Assembly (NCBI GenBank): GCA_020796225.1
Contig: CM036764.1
Location: 28,435,450 to 28,499,449, forward strand
Origin: Arion vulgaris
Taxonomy: Eukaryota; Mollusca; Gastropoda; Stylommatophora; Arionidae
DNA: 64,000 nucleotides
Direction of reading: 5' to 3'
Part shown: in pieces, positions 1-11,625 of the stretch
Layout: the number at the start of each line of letters is the position of its first letter
Numbering within the stretch: the stretch's first letter is position 1
The notes under the pieces: generated by a model
What the model was told of the DNA's origin: nothing
Seen by the model: the letters and a program-made list of their open reading frames with translations, nothing else
The model's database searches: none
Made by a program: the position numbers and the translations under genes

Positions 1-29
1 ATGGGGCTACTTTTATCTTGAACACCCTG
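1..29. mobile_element. Right end of mariner-like MITE, cut by window start
   Basis: The bases GGCTACTTTTATCTTGAACACCCTG ending at 29, followed by TA at 30-31, repeat the right terminus of the complete element at 57,650-57,918 exactly. The rest of the element lies outside the window. Confidence 0.75.
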
Positions 30-259
30 TATGTGACTCATACTTGACTAACAGATATGCCCAGAAGACATGACATTGCCCAGGCAAATACATACTTGTG
101 TGTATCTATTGATAAATAGTATCAACTACACTGACAAAGGTAGGCAACTAAACAGGGTATGGTTGTGGGTGACAGTGGTGGAGGATACAATTTACCAGGT
201 CTGTTCACTCAACCATATTGGGCTGTCGTCTCTGAGGAACTGGCATGACAAAAAAGTGA

Positions 260-400
260 CACACATAATAACAATAACAGAATTAGGATCATCAATAGTG
301 AAGTTGGTAACAGGCTGAAATAGTGATCATGTATTGCAAATCCATGGGTCTGCCCGGAGTGCAATGACGTCAGTTTAGTAACCAATAACCATGATTTCAA
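260..400 (+). repeat. Dispersed repeat with TGCCCGGAGTGCAATGACGT
   Basis: The segment around 350-395 (CTGCCCGGAGTGCAATGACGT followed by a TAGTAACCAATAA run) recurs at 7,835-7,875 and, inverted, at 10,600-10,665. The latter two copies adjoin a longer shared stretch with a GTATGCATA-type motif next to RNase H debris, so this is probably part of a LINE 3' region. Confidence 0.5.
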
Positions 401-479
401 GTCAGCTTAGGCCACAAATTCTGGGTACATGTGGTATGCAGGTTGGAGTACAGGAAACCCTTACTTAGGGATCTAAATT

Positions 480-650
480 ATCCCTTCAGCGTACCTCTGA
501 AACTAGGGTAAGGCTCGCCTGAATGGTGGAGGACACTGGTAATAAGGAAAGCGAGCCACCATGCAAAAATCAGTCCCAGGTGCTATATTAGGCACAATGA
601 CTATGCCTGAATTCATAGAAGGTGAAATGGAAAGAGAGAAAAAGTAACAG
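480..650 (+). mobile_element. LINE 3'-end-like repeat, family J
   Basis: A segment shared with 21,125-21,290, 28,050-28,180 and 48,800-48,925. All four carry a version of TATGCCTGAATTCATAG(A/C)AGGTGAA followed by AAGAAAAAG. Translated in the copy at 21,125 it reads ITGALAMPEFIAGEHKKKK, which resembles the degraded tail of a retrotransposon ORF. Confidence 0.5.
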
Positions 651-970
651 GATTAATAAGTATGTTAAGGAGGGAGGATCAATACAGACAAACTGCTCAT
701 TAAATGGATAAATAGCATTCAGCAGTCATACCACAAGAAATTGTCTTGTACCTACACTCCAGTCCAAGCAGGTAAACTGGCTGGCACTGCATCCATTCAG
801 GGAGGGAAAAGCATGGACATGGTAAACATCACAAACACCCTCTGCTCCAAATATGGTGAAACAACAGAATCAAAGATACAGAACAACCACTTATTTGATA
901 TGAGGGGTAAATGTGGACAAGCAGCACATTGATGCTGTATGTTGGATAGAGAGAGAAAATGTGCTCACCC

Positions 971-1225
971 TCTTCTTCTTCTTTGCGTTCATTCTTTACA
1001 ACCAATTTTAATCACTCTTTGTGATATGTTTGACCTTTGCCAAGAACGTGTATATGTTGCACATTGGTTTGGTAGGCCCCTAAACGCATAGACGTCCACA
1101 TGTTTAGGACATGTGCATCCGATTTCAGCCAAACCTCCTTAGTCGCCTCTTATGACATGCTTGGCAGGTAACAGTGGTTCTATTCTTTACACCTCAAATT
1201 TGGGCCCGTAACTACTGGCGATGTG
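971..1225 (-). mobile_element. SINE family B, copy 1
   Basis: On the minus strand it opens with a remnant tRNA-like head, carries the core CATGTCGTAAGAGGCGACTAAGG type sequence, and ends in an AAGAAGAAG tail. It matches 5,592-5,852 (+) and 27,488-27,755 (-) over about 260 bp. Confidence 0.75.
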
Positions 1226-1339
1226 CTCACCTACCCTTGTGGGTACAGTGAGAGTGGAAACATTGAGGCTGCAGCTGCATTAGAGGATTAACTTATGCAT
1301 GTGTGAGGATGCTGATATGGAGTACTGAACTGAAAGGAC

Positions 1340-1700
1340 ATTATACAACAAAATACATGACAGAGATGAAGTGTCTATGCAGAATGCTGGGGGTAACAAG
1401 AACAGACCGGTTGAGAAATGAAGACATCAGGAAAAAGTGGGTACAACATCAGTACTAAACTTCATCAAGAAACAACAAATTAAATGGTTCGACCACATAA
1501 GCAGATTACCAACAGACAGTGCACCTGCAATGAGCAATGCTGCTCCGATACAATGTGTACAAAGCAAAAGGCAGGCCATGCAAAAGATGGACCTCAGAGA
1601 TAACAGAGGTGATGAAAGACACTATCTACGAAGCGCACACAAAGGTCCGTTTTAGAAATCTCTTCTTGACCTGACGCTGTGAGACAAAACAGGATTGGGA
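1340..1700 (+). mobile_element. LINE fragment: C-terminal part of RT ORF
   Basis: Translates in pieces to MKCLCRMLGVTRTDRLRNED and then, after a frameshift near 1,437, SVLNFIKKQQIKWFDHISRL. The same peptides occur at 17,866-18,117 (CLRKAVGVTRKDRLRNEDIR, ERQQMQWFGHLMRM) and, on the minus strand, at 21,867-22,202. This block follows the RT domain in CR1/Jockey-like elements. The copy is dead: frameshift and stops. Confidence 0.7.
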
Positions 1701-2164
1701 GAAAAAAAAAACATGACATTACAAAATGTATGGATCATAATACGGGGACAAAATGTACATAACATAAGAAACATTGCTAATATTGTAGCAATAGTTGTAA
1801 AAATGTTATATCAACTGCTAACTTTATCAGCACAAATGTACGTAACTTGTGTATGTGTGTGAGTGTGTGTATATATATACATATAATATATAATATTATG
1901 ATCGACTATGTGTATGAGTTAGTAACAGATGTGTATTATTATGTGCATACAATTATCATATTATGTATGTGTGGTAACGGTCAATGTAACCCCATATAAT
2001 ATTGTAACATTGACGAGGCCTCACGGCACTAGACAATTTAGCATTTGGAGGTGAGATTGTCAGCTCTCTATATTTTCTTATTGCAAAAACTCATCAAGGT
2101 CAATTGTAGTGTGCCTAATCTGGATGCAATCCTGGTATCCTTTCATTATAATGCAAAAGGTCTA

Positions 2165-2300
2165 GTCATATTACTAGTGAGGTTCAGGCATTGATTTCTG
2201 AATACTCATCTGAGGGCAATGTGGTCATTTACACAGATGGGTTGGTGGCTCAAAACACATGCTGAGCTCGTTTGCCTCTACTACTCAGGCCGAGGATGTG
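2165..2300 (+). mobile_element. RNase H fragment of LINE
   Basis: The frame from about 2,193 reads EYSSEGNVVIYTDGLVAQNT; the VxYTDG motif around the first catalytic Asp of RNase H is visible, compared with VVVYTDGSVQRG in the better copy at 10,746-11,426. A stop follows soon after. Confidence 0.5.
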
Positions 2301-2527
2301 CTGTGAAGTAAGACAGTGGTGGTTTTACCGTGACTACAGGTAGTCTGACCTGGCATCAATCGAATTAGAGTACTCAACCAGTAGTGACATCAGTTCTGTA
2401 GTCAATCACAGCATTAGAAAAATCAACCAGCAGGGACATTGGTTCTGTCTGTTATCTAACTATTTCTGTAACAATCAGAGTCTATCTTTTTCAATCAGAA
2501 GAAATATTTGTAGAAAAAATATGTAAG

Positions 2528-2803
2528 TAAGTAAGTAAAGGAACCCTTTCATACCTCGTGGTATATAGGTCAATACAGTGTTAGGCCTGTATTTTTTATT
2601 GACCGTCGGCACACGATGGGTGATGTGGTCAGCATCACGCCGGCCGCCTTTACTTTCCCAGAGCATGTCTGGTACCCAGTTGAGGCTGGGTCGACCTGAG
2701 AGCCGTCGCGGTGGGAAAAATTCCACGCACATTGCGGGAGCTGAACCCAGACCACCAGCCTTGCAAGCGAGTTCACTAACACCTACGCTACAGCGGCTCT
2801 CAG
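2528..2803 (-). mobile_element. SINE family A, copy 1, with target-site duplication
   Basis: Flanked by AAAATATGTAAG at 2,516-2,527 and again at 2,804-2,815, a 12-bp target-site duplication. The minus strand starts GAGAGCCGCTGTAGCGTAGG and has a B-box-like GGGTTCAGCTCC, so the head is tRNA-derived. The 3' end is a TTACTTAC-type simple repeat. Related to 26,881-27,166 and to the unit of the tandem array at 42,426. Confidence 0.85.
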
Positions 2804-3306
2804 AAAATATGTAAGGTGATATAAATATATGCAAATAGTAAGAACAATTATGCACAACAAAGTCGAGTCAACAGAAGACCATGAAGTGACCTCTCGTGCC
2901 GCATGCCTGAGTAATTTTTATGTAGTAGCAGAGTTTCCCAAGCTTAAACTAACCTCTCTTGACTTCGCTGATAAAGTTCAGAGGAGTGCAAGCTCAACAT
3001 CTGGTATAAGTTTGATTTCAGGAGCTGCCGGTGGGGAATCATATGATGCCTGTATGCCTTAGGGACTCCACTCCTGAATTTTATGTTAGGATTTACTCTC
3101 ATAGCCTTTGACGCTATCGAGGCTCCCACAAGGCAGTGGTTCTATTTGCCCAGAGCTGGGAGTCAGGTTCTTGGATATGATAGTAAATCTACTCATATCA
3201 CAAGTCTGGGGGCCAGACCTCTCACAAGATTTTTGGTCAGGTTTACTCCCCACAACAATGCACAGATTGCAAGCATGCAATCAGCATTAGTTGGAATGTG
3301 AAATCA

Positions 3307-3420
3307 TGGCATATCCTTTACAGGACGTAGCCATCAACCACAGTAAACAAATTGTCAATTTTTCTAGGCACCACTTATACATTCAGTAGTTTGCCATTGT
3401 TTTATGAACGGTAAGGACTA
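3307..3420 (-). mobile_element. SINE family D, degraded copy
   Basis: Matches the 3' part of family D (ATTTTTCTAGGCA, then CAGTAGTTTGCCATTG) seen more intact at 4,185-4,315, 43,726-43,970 and 53,981-54,230. No head remains. Confidence 0.5.
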
Positions 3421-3600
3421 TTTTTACCGTTGGCAAAAATCCCACGGAAATGAATATGCTTCCAAACTGTCTGCTGCAAAGTTTGAACAAGGTATGCTAC
3501 GATTGTGATCAAGCTCACTACTGTTTAAGCTACAGACGCCCAGTTGGAATGTAGGACAATGTAATGTTATGCTTGAACATGTGCTAAGAATGTATCTCTA

Positions 3601-3906
<306 letters not shown>

Positions 3907-4184
3907 TTATAATACAATAATAATTGACATTATAAATTCTAACAGCAAAGCATTCTAACTACGACCTAACACTAACACATATACTTCTCTTTTATCATAT
4001 CACTGGAAACATGCATGCAGCATAAGATTCTTCTTCCTCAATAACAAGATAAATGGAACACATTAGATGGAACAAAAAACAACTTACAAACACATGCAGA
4101 TACCACTACATAGCATTGGGCCAAAGGACAAGAGCTCGTGCCACTGGATCATTGAAGAAGAAGACGATGATGATCTGACAAAAA

Positions 4185-4315
4185 GTGAATTGCATATCCT
4201 TTACAGGACTTATGCGAATCAACCCCAGCTTTTTAACGCTGTTTGTGATTTTTCTAGGCATTATTACGTTCAGTAGTTTGCTATTGCTTTCTGAACGGGT
4301 GGTGCCATCGTCTTT
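4185..4315 (-). mobile_element. SINE family D, 3' part
   Basis: On the minus strand it matches the distal part of family D from the GATGGCACCACCCG segment through AATGCCTAGAAAAATCACAA to the GATATGCAATT end. The tRNA head is missing. It lies in the intron between the two RhoGAP exons. Confidence 0.65.
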
Positions 4316-4408
4316 TTGATGATCTGACAACTAAACTAAAACTATACCAAAAAATTGACAAGAGAAACCAATTTTGTAAATTTTGATATAACTATTATAT
4401 CTATATTA

Positions 4409-4606
<198 letters not shown>

Positions 4607-4715
4607 TCAGTTTTATCAACATGAGATCAGTAACATTCAATTCATTTTCTGATTGTGTCTACCTCAGTGGTTGAGTTCATTTTTTGGGGGGATTCAGTAT
4701 CTGTGTACATCATAC

Positions 4716-4950
4716 CAAGGAGGTCTCTATAACAAAGTGGTTAAGACAATTGTTTGTCATTCTGAAGGTTGTAGGTTCGAATCAGGACCGAGTCACATGT
4801 GCAATTTTTTCATGAGATCCTTAGGATTGTTGCTAGAGCTACGAGTTTGTGCTTTGTACAACACTCTCAGCAGATGCGTGCCATTTCTGCCGACAGAGCC
4901 ACATGGTGTAAAACCCGGTGCAGTGAAGTCAATCCTTCACCTTTAGACCC
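4716..4950 (+). mobile_element. SINE family E, copy 1
   Basis: tRNA-like head with A-box AACAAAGTGGTTAAG and B-box AGGTTCGAATC, then a body with AGGATTGTTGCTAGAGCTAC and GTGAAGTCAATCCTTC. Copies at 45,785-46,040 (+), 45,195-45,435 (-) and 47,838-48,068 (-). Confidence 0.75.
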
Positions 4951-5591
4951 TTTTAGATCAGACCAAAGCAACATATAGTTAAACACTAGCCTATCTGAAT
5001 GGGTGTAGTGTCTGTCTATTGTATAGTATATATGTTTCCTGAGAGCTACACACACACACAAATGTAGCAGCATTGATTTCACTATTAAATAACTATTCTA
5101 CTAGTCTCTGAGCTTCTGCAGAATCCTTTCAATTCTCATTACTTTCTCTCTCGCGATCCCGGCCTAGACTGATGAACCAACTTTTATCATGAATTTTACC
5201 GTGTTTTTAAGGGACTCCGTTCCTCTGTACAGCTTCTCGCGAAGCTCTGTGTTTTGGGGCCAGGTTTCTTTTCTTATACCTGCTATCAGTTGACAATCAT
5301 TACTTTCAAAAGACTATGAAATCAGAAAAACATCCAAAAACATTTTTATTGTTACAGTAGGATTTCTCTCAATATAGAAGAATATAAATGTTCATAATAA
5401 ATAAAGTGAACCTTACGGAATTGAACCAGAAGAGGAGTGGATTGCTGTGCCGCCACAGTTTCAGATTGCTTTCAGTTATTATATCCATTGAGAAAGGCTG
5501 TGAACAAAGTGATCTATCCCTGATTGGCAAGGAGATTGGAGGCCCTCTGATGTCGTAACATCAGTGAAACGGATGTGATTTCAGACAGGTT

Positions 5592-5852
5592 TCATGCCCG
5601 AGTGGTTACCGGGCCCAAAATTTGGGGTGTAAAGAATGGAACCACTGTTACCTGCCACGCATGTCGTAAGAGGCGACTAAGGAGGTTTGGCTGAAATCGG
5701 ATGCACATGTCCTAAACATGTAGAAGTCTATACGTTTAGGGGCCTACCAAACCAATGTGCAACGTATACACGTTCTTGGTAAAGATCAGACATATCACAA
5801 AGAATTATTAAAATTGGTCGTAAAGAATGAACGCAAAGAAGAAGAAGGAGAA
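5592..5852 (+). mobile_element. SINE family B, copy 2 (best copy)
   Basis: Starts ATGCCCGAGTGGTTACCGGG, a tRNA-like head, then GGTGTAAAGAATGG, the core CATGTCGTAAGAGGCGACTA, a body with ACATGTCCTAAACATG, and an (AAGAAG)n tail. Insertion lies in the intron between RhoGAP exon 12 and MyTH4 exon 11. Confidence 0.8.
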
Positions 5853-6998
5853 GACAAGTTTCAATCCACAGAGTGATGAATAAACAAGTATGGCAAATTG
5901 ACTATTGTTAACTCTTCCACTTCTTAAACAGAAAGGTTGGTTCAGTTTCTGGTGATCAGATTCTCTCATACTTCAATAGTTTCTTTAGAATTCCTACCAC
6001 AATAACTTGATATACTTTTACTTATTTGATTAACAGATCATGTTTCATTATTTCTGACACTTTTTGGTCTGCTTTCAGCTAAAAATGTTAAGGATATGCA
6101 ATTGTATAAAAGTTGATTATTATTCAGAACCAAATATGAATACACATGTGCTGCCAGAGATGTATGCTTAGAATCTTCTAGAGTGACAGAGTAACATCTA
6201 GAGCATAGGTTTCAAAAGTTTTTCAGACCACCACCCACTTTGACAGACATAAATGTTGTAACGCACCCCTCCCCTTCCCTCCTCTTAATGAAATTGTAAC
6301 AGTTTTCCCGCGTTTAAGCAGTTTGATATTTTCTACGTAAATAGCAACTAATGATACATTACTGCTTATGTCGCTATAGTACTGAAAAAGTAGTGGCCAA
6401 TGTGTGCTTCACATCTTGAACAGTTATTCAATCGCAAAATCACGAAAATAATGTATTTTTAAATATATATTAATTTCTTCTATATGGAGTCACCAACCCT
6501 CAGATCGCCTGAACGCCTCCAAATACTTCTGTACCACTATCGCGCCCCCTTCCCTTAGAAGGCTTCAGCGCCACTGGGGGTGGGGGAGGGAGCGTACAGC
6601 CCGCTTGGGAACCTACGATCTAGGGTTTCTGGCAAAAGAACTGTGGGACAATTCTTCCTCCACTACAAAGATATGCGAAAGAAAAGACTTGAAGGAGATC
6701 AAGATAAATACGCAAAACTTAGAAGGTCTTGCCAGAGACAGGTCAAGCTGGAAGAAAAACTCTTGAAAACTGGTCTTAGAGCCAGTAAAGTCAAACTCTG
6801 ACAATTCACTAACTTAAAACAAGGAAGCAGACATTACAAACTCCTCCAATGAGTTAAATAGTCTCTCTAGTTTAATTGGATGCCATCATCATCATTCTTT
6901 CATTTGTGTTTAGTTCTGAATTTCTTTACACTATTCCTCATCTACTTATCTACCACACTGCCTGTGAGCTAATATTTATTTCAAATATTATTCAATAC

Positions 6999-7112
6999 CT
7001 TTGCTTGCTCGACCTCCTCTAATGTTGGCTTTCTGACACCTTTCTTAGCTCCCGCCTGTAATGTCTTTTCTAATCTCTGGATACAATGTGCAGAGAAGTG
7101 GGAGACTGGAAC
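6999..7112 (-). CDS. ARHGAP39: ARHGAP39 window exon 11: MyTH4-RhoGAP junction
   Basis: 38 codons, phase 0 at both ends; acceptor AATATATTTAG, donor AAG|GTATTG. The peptide is VPVSHFSAHCIQRLEKTLQA then GAKKGVRKPTLEEVEQAK (residues 991-1,028). In vertebrates the equivalent reads about [20 protein letters not shown] then KKGLKKPNVEEIRHAK, so the exon closes MyTH4 and leads into the RhoGAP domain. It is short and without a usable start codon; splice sites, phase and homology place it. Confidence 0.92.
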
Positions 7113-7739
7113 CTAAATATATTGAAAGAAAAATGTCATGAACTAAGATGTCAAACAACAACAGATTAATATATTATTTGTATATAAAATTAGAACATGA
7201 GAGACTACAGTCAAGCTTAATCCAAGTGGTAAATAGTAAACTAAAGCTGTAGGACAGTTTTACAGTGATATCAAACTTATCAAATCTTAATTCTGTGTGG
7301 TCGTGTTGAAAACATCTCTTGCCACAATGCTTTAGAACTTCATCTGACAGGGTGATATCTGACTGCTTTCTATATAGTTCAGCATTAAATATATCGACAA
7401 TTTCCAGCTTGCACTTCTTCATTTGGATATAACACTATGTAAACTACTCTTGTTGTATGATCAGTTTTCATGCTCAAACATCTAAACAGAGATGTGGAGT
7501 GCCTCCAAAAATCTAGTTGTCAGCAGAAGGTCCTCATAGGTGTCACGCAATTTGAGACTGAAGGTCTGGAACTCAGCAACAGTGCTCATCTCAGGCTCCA
7601 AAAGTACCTGGTTCATATCTCATGTGGAGCAAATGAGTTATTTTCCTGCGATCCCTAGCCTTGGGGTAGATGAAATTGAGTGCATAGTCATCTCCAATGA
7701 GCTCCAGCCCATGCTATGTGGTTTGTGCACTGTTGATCA

Positions 7740-7890
7740 AGCAAGGAAATATGCATACAAAAGAACCAGCGAGGCACAGGAACCATCACTATGCATACCC
7801 TTTGGCATCTATTGTGGGAGACTGAGCAGCTATGTGTCTGCCCGGAGTGCAATAACGTTGGTTCAGTAACCAATAAGCATAGTCCTACTA
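7740..7890. repeat. Dispersed repeat shared with 10,590-10,735
   Basis: Contains the TGCCCGGAGTGCAATAACGT motif and a stretch with ACCAGCGAGGCACAGGAACC that is found inverted at about 10,695-10,730. Likely a LINE 3' segment; no coding potential seen. Confidence 0.45.
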
Positions 7891-8009
7891 GAGAAGGATG
7901 ATAAAGTGTAGCTTCTGTGTTCAAGTTGAACATGTAATAGAACAATATAAAGTTCAATTTCAAAAAGAGCAGGCTACAAAGTCCATCATCATCATCAAGT
8001 AGCATATCC

Positions 8010-8300
8010 CTTGCAAAATGTCACTTTCATCACAACCTGCCTGAAAAACTCTCTAGCTCTTTCTCCCACCTCTTCTAACGTCATGTTCAAGGTCTCTTTG
8101 ATGTCCTACTGCCACCTTGACCTTGGTCTTCCCCTGCCTCTACCCACAGGAATCATGACTTTCATTGCTGTTCTCCCCAAACCACTGTGTCGTCGAATGT
8201 GACCAAAATACTTAATTTTCCAGAACATGATGTTGTTTATGAGTCAATACTCCATGATATCTAAGTCTTGTAGAATGTCTTTGTTTTTCTGTTCAGGGAA
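8010..8300 (-). mobile_element. LINE ORF 3'-end fragment
   Basis: The minus strand shows remnants of the usual RT C-terminal tail, with a block meaning 'WKIKYFGHIRRHSG' followed by a Gly/Arg/Lys-rich linker and a region ending just before a TGATGATGATG tail at 7,987-8,000. Related fragments: 13,490-13,725 (+), 14,865-15,135 (+), 24,440-24,770 (-), 57,200-57,500 (-). Confidence 0.6.
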
Positions 8301-8462
8301 TTCTAAGAATTGTTCACATAGTCAGTAACAGAGTAAAATTTGAGGTTGAGTACTGCAGTCGCCCCTTATATTGATAATAATATTAAATAGTGAATATAAA
8401 AGACAACAAAACATAAAATAATAAAACATAACTACACATTGCAGTGGGTATAAAGCAAAAGT

Positions 8463-8670
8463 AGCATCTGGCCGAATGGATTAGAATGGCCATGCGGGAG
8501 ACTGTGTTCAATTCATGCTAAGGCCGAGAATATTTTTCTGTTGTGGGCATAAAAAAATATCCTAACCTGTACAGCTTCATGGCAACTGCACTAGCCATGC
8601 GGCCATTAAATCGCTCAGGCTCTCGATCTACACCGTCCTAAAAAGCAGTACTACAGGCAGTAAAAACATA
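8463..8670 (+). mobile_element. SINE family F, copy 1
   Basis: Head CATCTGGCCGAATGGATTAG, an eroded B-box, and a body with CACTAGCCATGCGGCCATTA. Better copies at 13,805-14,025 and 49,797-50,205. Confidence 0.7.
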
Positions 8671-9039
8671 TTTTTTTGGTAGAGCAAAAGGCTGTCCATG
8701 CAAAAGGTGGATCTCAGAAATAACAGAGGCGGTAAAAAACACTATTTAAGAAGCGCAAACATAAGCTGTTCTCTAAATCTCTTCTTATCCTACGCTGTGA
8801 GGCAAATCTCTACTTATCCTGACACTGTGAGGCAAAACAGGATTAGAGAAAAGACAGAAGAAAACCAATAAAATTACAACCAATATTTCCATAACAATCA
8901 ATTAATACATTATTAATACAACAAGTGTTTATATAACAATCACTAGAATAACAATATATAAAATAGAAGTCAGTAATACAACAATCAACACACTAGAACA
9001 ACCATTATTAGAACAATTATTTACTAAAACAACCATTGC

Positions 9040-9640
9040 TTGACTTGACTTATTGCTCTCTGTTCCTTGTTAAGCATAGGGCCTCAACAGTTGTTCGCCA
9101 CTTTTCCCGGTCTCTGGCTGTTTTCTTTATGGTCACAAAGGACAGTCAAGAATGCATCGGCTCCTCAAGAAGACTTTCTCTCCAGGTCTGTTTAGGATAT
9201 TCTCTTTTCCATTTTCCTTGTGGATTCCACTCAATTGCTTATCTAGTGACATTTGACTGTGTCTTACTTTGGGTATGCCCAAAACAATGCCTTTTTTCCT
9301 CTTAACCTAGGTCATCATGGGTTCCTGTCCTGTTCTTATCAACAGATCTGTGTTTGCAACTCTATCATACCATCTCAGTCTGTGAATCTGGAAAAAAAGA
9401 CGTCTGTTGGCAAAGGTTAGAATCTTACTTTTATTTCACTTGGTGACTCGCCACGTTTCCGAGCCATACAGCAACACAGATTTCACATTTGAGCTGAATA
9501 TCCTGACCTTAACAGCCAATGCTACAAATGACTTATCATAACAAGCACCAGAAATATTTTACTGACATAGAGCAACACAGATTTCACATTTGAGCTGAAT
9601 ATCCTGAGTTTAACAACCATTGCTACAAGTGACTTATCAT
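9040..9640 (-). mobile_element. LINE 3'-end debris with internal duplication
   Basis: 9,040-9,480 is the antisense of a degraded RT C-terminal region. A segment containing CACAGATTTCACATTTGAGC appears twice, at about 9,474 and 9,571, with the bases between also duplicated (GACTTATCATAACAAGCACC twice), a local 97-bp tandem duplication that abuts exon 10. Confidence 0.5.
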
Positions 9641-9671
9641 AACAAGCACCAGAAATATTTGAATGACGTAC

Positions 9672-9801
9672 ATTGCCAATGTCTGAAGAAGGATCCTTGT
9701 GTTTGGTGATGTAGCTCTCCAGGTAGGAATGGAACTTCAATGATGGAGGGAAGAAGTGCAGACACATAGACAACAGCTCCCAACCACGTTGCAAACTTTC
9801 T
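9672..9801 (-). CDS. ARHGAP39: ARHGAP39 window exon 10: MyTH4 C-terminal half
   Basis: 130 bp, phase 2 in and 0 out; acceptor ATTTTACAG, donor AAT|GTACGT. The peptide (residues 947-990) is EESLQRGWELLSMCLHFFPP followed by SLKFHSYLESYITKHKDPSS and DIGN. RGWELLSMCLxFFPPSxKFxxYLExYI is diagnostic for MyTH4. The genomic frame continues open past the donor into an intron minisatellite, so the long open frame seen there overstates the exon. Confidence 0.95.
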
Positions 9802-9849
9802 CTGTAAAATAAGTTGTAGTTTTGTGATAAATAATCAGTTTTGTAGATG

Positions 9850-10215
9850 AATAAACTTGTAGACAGATGAGATGTGAGATCAACGTAGTTGTTGATTGGC
9901 AGTGTACAGACTGATGTGGTGTGTACAATCAATTCTGATGGGATGTGTACAGACTGATATGATACATACAGACAGATCAATGTGATGTGTGCAGACTGAT
10001 GGAATAGTGTGTACATATGAAGGGATGTTCTGTGTAGAGATTGATATGGTGTATAGATACTGGTGGGATGTTTACATAATGATGTGGTATGTACAATTCT
10101 GATGGGATGTGTACAGATTGATGTATGTATAGACAGAAGGGCCATGCAGAGACTGATGGGATGTTTACTTAATGATGTGGCGTGTAAATACTGATGAGAC
10201 GTTTACAAACTGACA
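9850..10215. repeat. Degenerate minisatellite (TGATGGGATGTGTACAGACT)
   Basis: A diverged tandem repeat of about 20-28 bp built on GATG(G/T)GATGTGTACAGACTGAT. It lies immediately 5' of exon 10 in the intron and keeps an open frame on the minus strand that reads into the exon, but homology begins only at the splice acceptor. Confidence 0.7.
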
Positions 10216-10224
10216 TATGTATGG

Positions 10225-10690
10225 ATAGATATGTGACATTGCAAGATGTGTTCAGCATTAGAAGTGGAAATCAGTTAAAACTGGGCAAGTTGTGGGTTGA
10301 CAGTGCTGCAGACACTGTACAGCTGGTATGTGAGCTCACAAATATTGAACCAGGGGAGGAATGGATACCGGTGTCTTCAATGTTCAGGAACACCTTTTCT
10401 ACCATTACTAAATTCGAGAAAGGTTGCAGAGAGAGGAATTCCATGGAGGTGGATGCAGAACTCAAGTCCATCATTAATGAAAACTGCAATGAAAGTGACA
10501 TGATTTATAATGGATGGATCAGTAGTTCGCCACTAAAAGTCTGCATATGCCTTCTCTGCAAGCTCATAATGCTCATAAGGTCAAGGAAACCAGTGGTGCA
10601 TTTAGTATTGGTTATTGGTTACTAAACTGACGTCATTGCACTCCGGGCAGACCCATAGGTGCTCAGTCTCCCAACAGATATCGAAGAGTA
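10225..10690 (+). mobile_element. LINE RNase H fragment, decayed
   Basis: The translation includes GEEWIPVSSMFRNTFSTITK and SDMIYNGWISS, parallel to GEEWIPTDGSIMNYLNVIIT and DDVVVYTDGSV in the opposite copy at 10,746-11,625. The first catalytic Asp region is mutated (YNGW for YTDG). Two related elements therefore lie tail to tail about 60 bp apart. Confidence 0.65.
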
Positions 10691-10745
10691 TGCATACTGA
10701 TGGTTCCTGTGGCTCGCTGATTAAACACACCTCTCACTCTGCCTC

Positions 10746-11625
10746 TCAGGCATCCAGTTCGACTTGAACAACGGGTAACTCCAAACTGCTTAAATCGCTT
10801 GATCGATTCAACATCGATTTTAGTGTCCTCATCCAACAGAGAGTCTCGAAGAGACCGAAGAATATCCCCTTATCCATCTTCAACTCCCCAACAATCGATG
10901 CTGTTGATGCAAGCCTGTCCGCTCTCTCATTACCGTAAACACCCGCATGCCCAGGACAGTATATCCACGTAAGCCGCTGGAGGTTAGAAACTTCTATAGA
11001 CGACATCCACTTATACCGAAACCTGCCCTTCTGGATCTTGTGAAGCATCGACTGAGAGTCAGATACAACAACTGCCCCAGTAAATAAAGTCCCAGAAATC
11101 CAATGGAGGGCAGCAGTAACGGCCTCAACCTCCATCCTCATACTAGAAGTAGTTGTCCTGTATGCCCCACTTCGCTCTGCAACAACCCTACCATGTGCAT
11201 TAGCCAAGAAACCCCAGCCGGATTTCTCACCACGTTGAACCGACCCATCGGTATATACAACAACATCATCATCCCTTGCATTATCTTCTATCAGCTGCTT
11301 AACTGCGAGATCAGCCTTCATGTTGCCCCAATCTCTACAGTCTCTTCCAAGAGTAATGATAACGTTGAGATAGTTCATTATGCTACCATCTGTTGGGATC
11401 CATTCTTCCCCTTTTGGTAGTCGCAACAGTAGTCACCTGACCAATTGTTCTCTTAGCCTGGGCCATCCACGACATGCCACGCTTGATTCTCGTGCCCTTA
11501 ACATCATTAGTGTTCTTGTGAAGTGGATGTCTCTTATCCGAAGTAACCCGCATATATGCCTTGGTTTGGGTGATTGCATGACGGGAGCGTAGTGACAGAA
11601 GGCCAAGCATATATCTCATCTTCAC
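10746..11625 (-). mobile_element. LINE fragment with RNase H domain
   Basis: Frame 10,746-11,426 encodes a ribonuclease H domain: DDVVVYTDGSVQRG (first Asp), SMRMEVEAVTAALHW (Glu), VVVSDSQSML (second Asp) and YCPGHAGVYGNERADRLAS (GHAGVxGNExAD with the last Asp). All four catalytic acids are present. Directly upstream, in a shifted frame (11,383-11,625), lies the preceding tail of the RT region (RSRHAITQTKAYMRV, GTRIKRGMSWMAQA). The frameshift and missing 5' part mean it is dead as an element. RNase H in such retrotransposons removes the RNA strand after reverse transcription. Confidence 0.85.

Noticed and set aside
9802..10145. Extension of exon 10 to a start codon near 10,145
   Set aside because: The open frame upstream of the acceptor is a degenerate minisatellite (TSxYTPYQSLH type); homology starts at the splice site.
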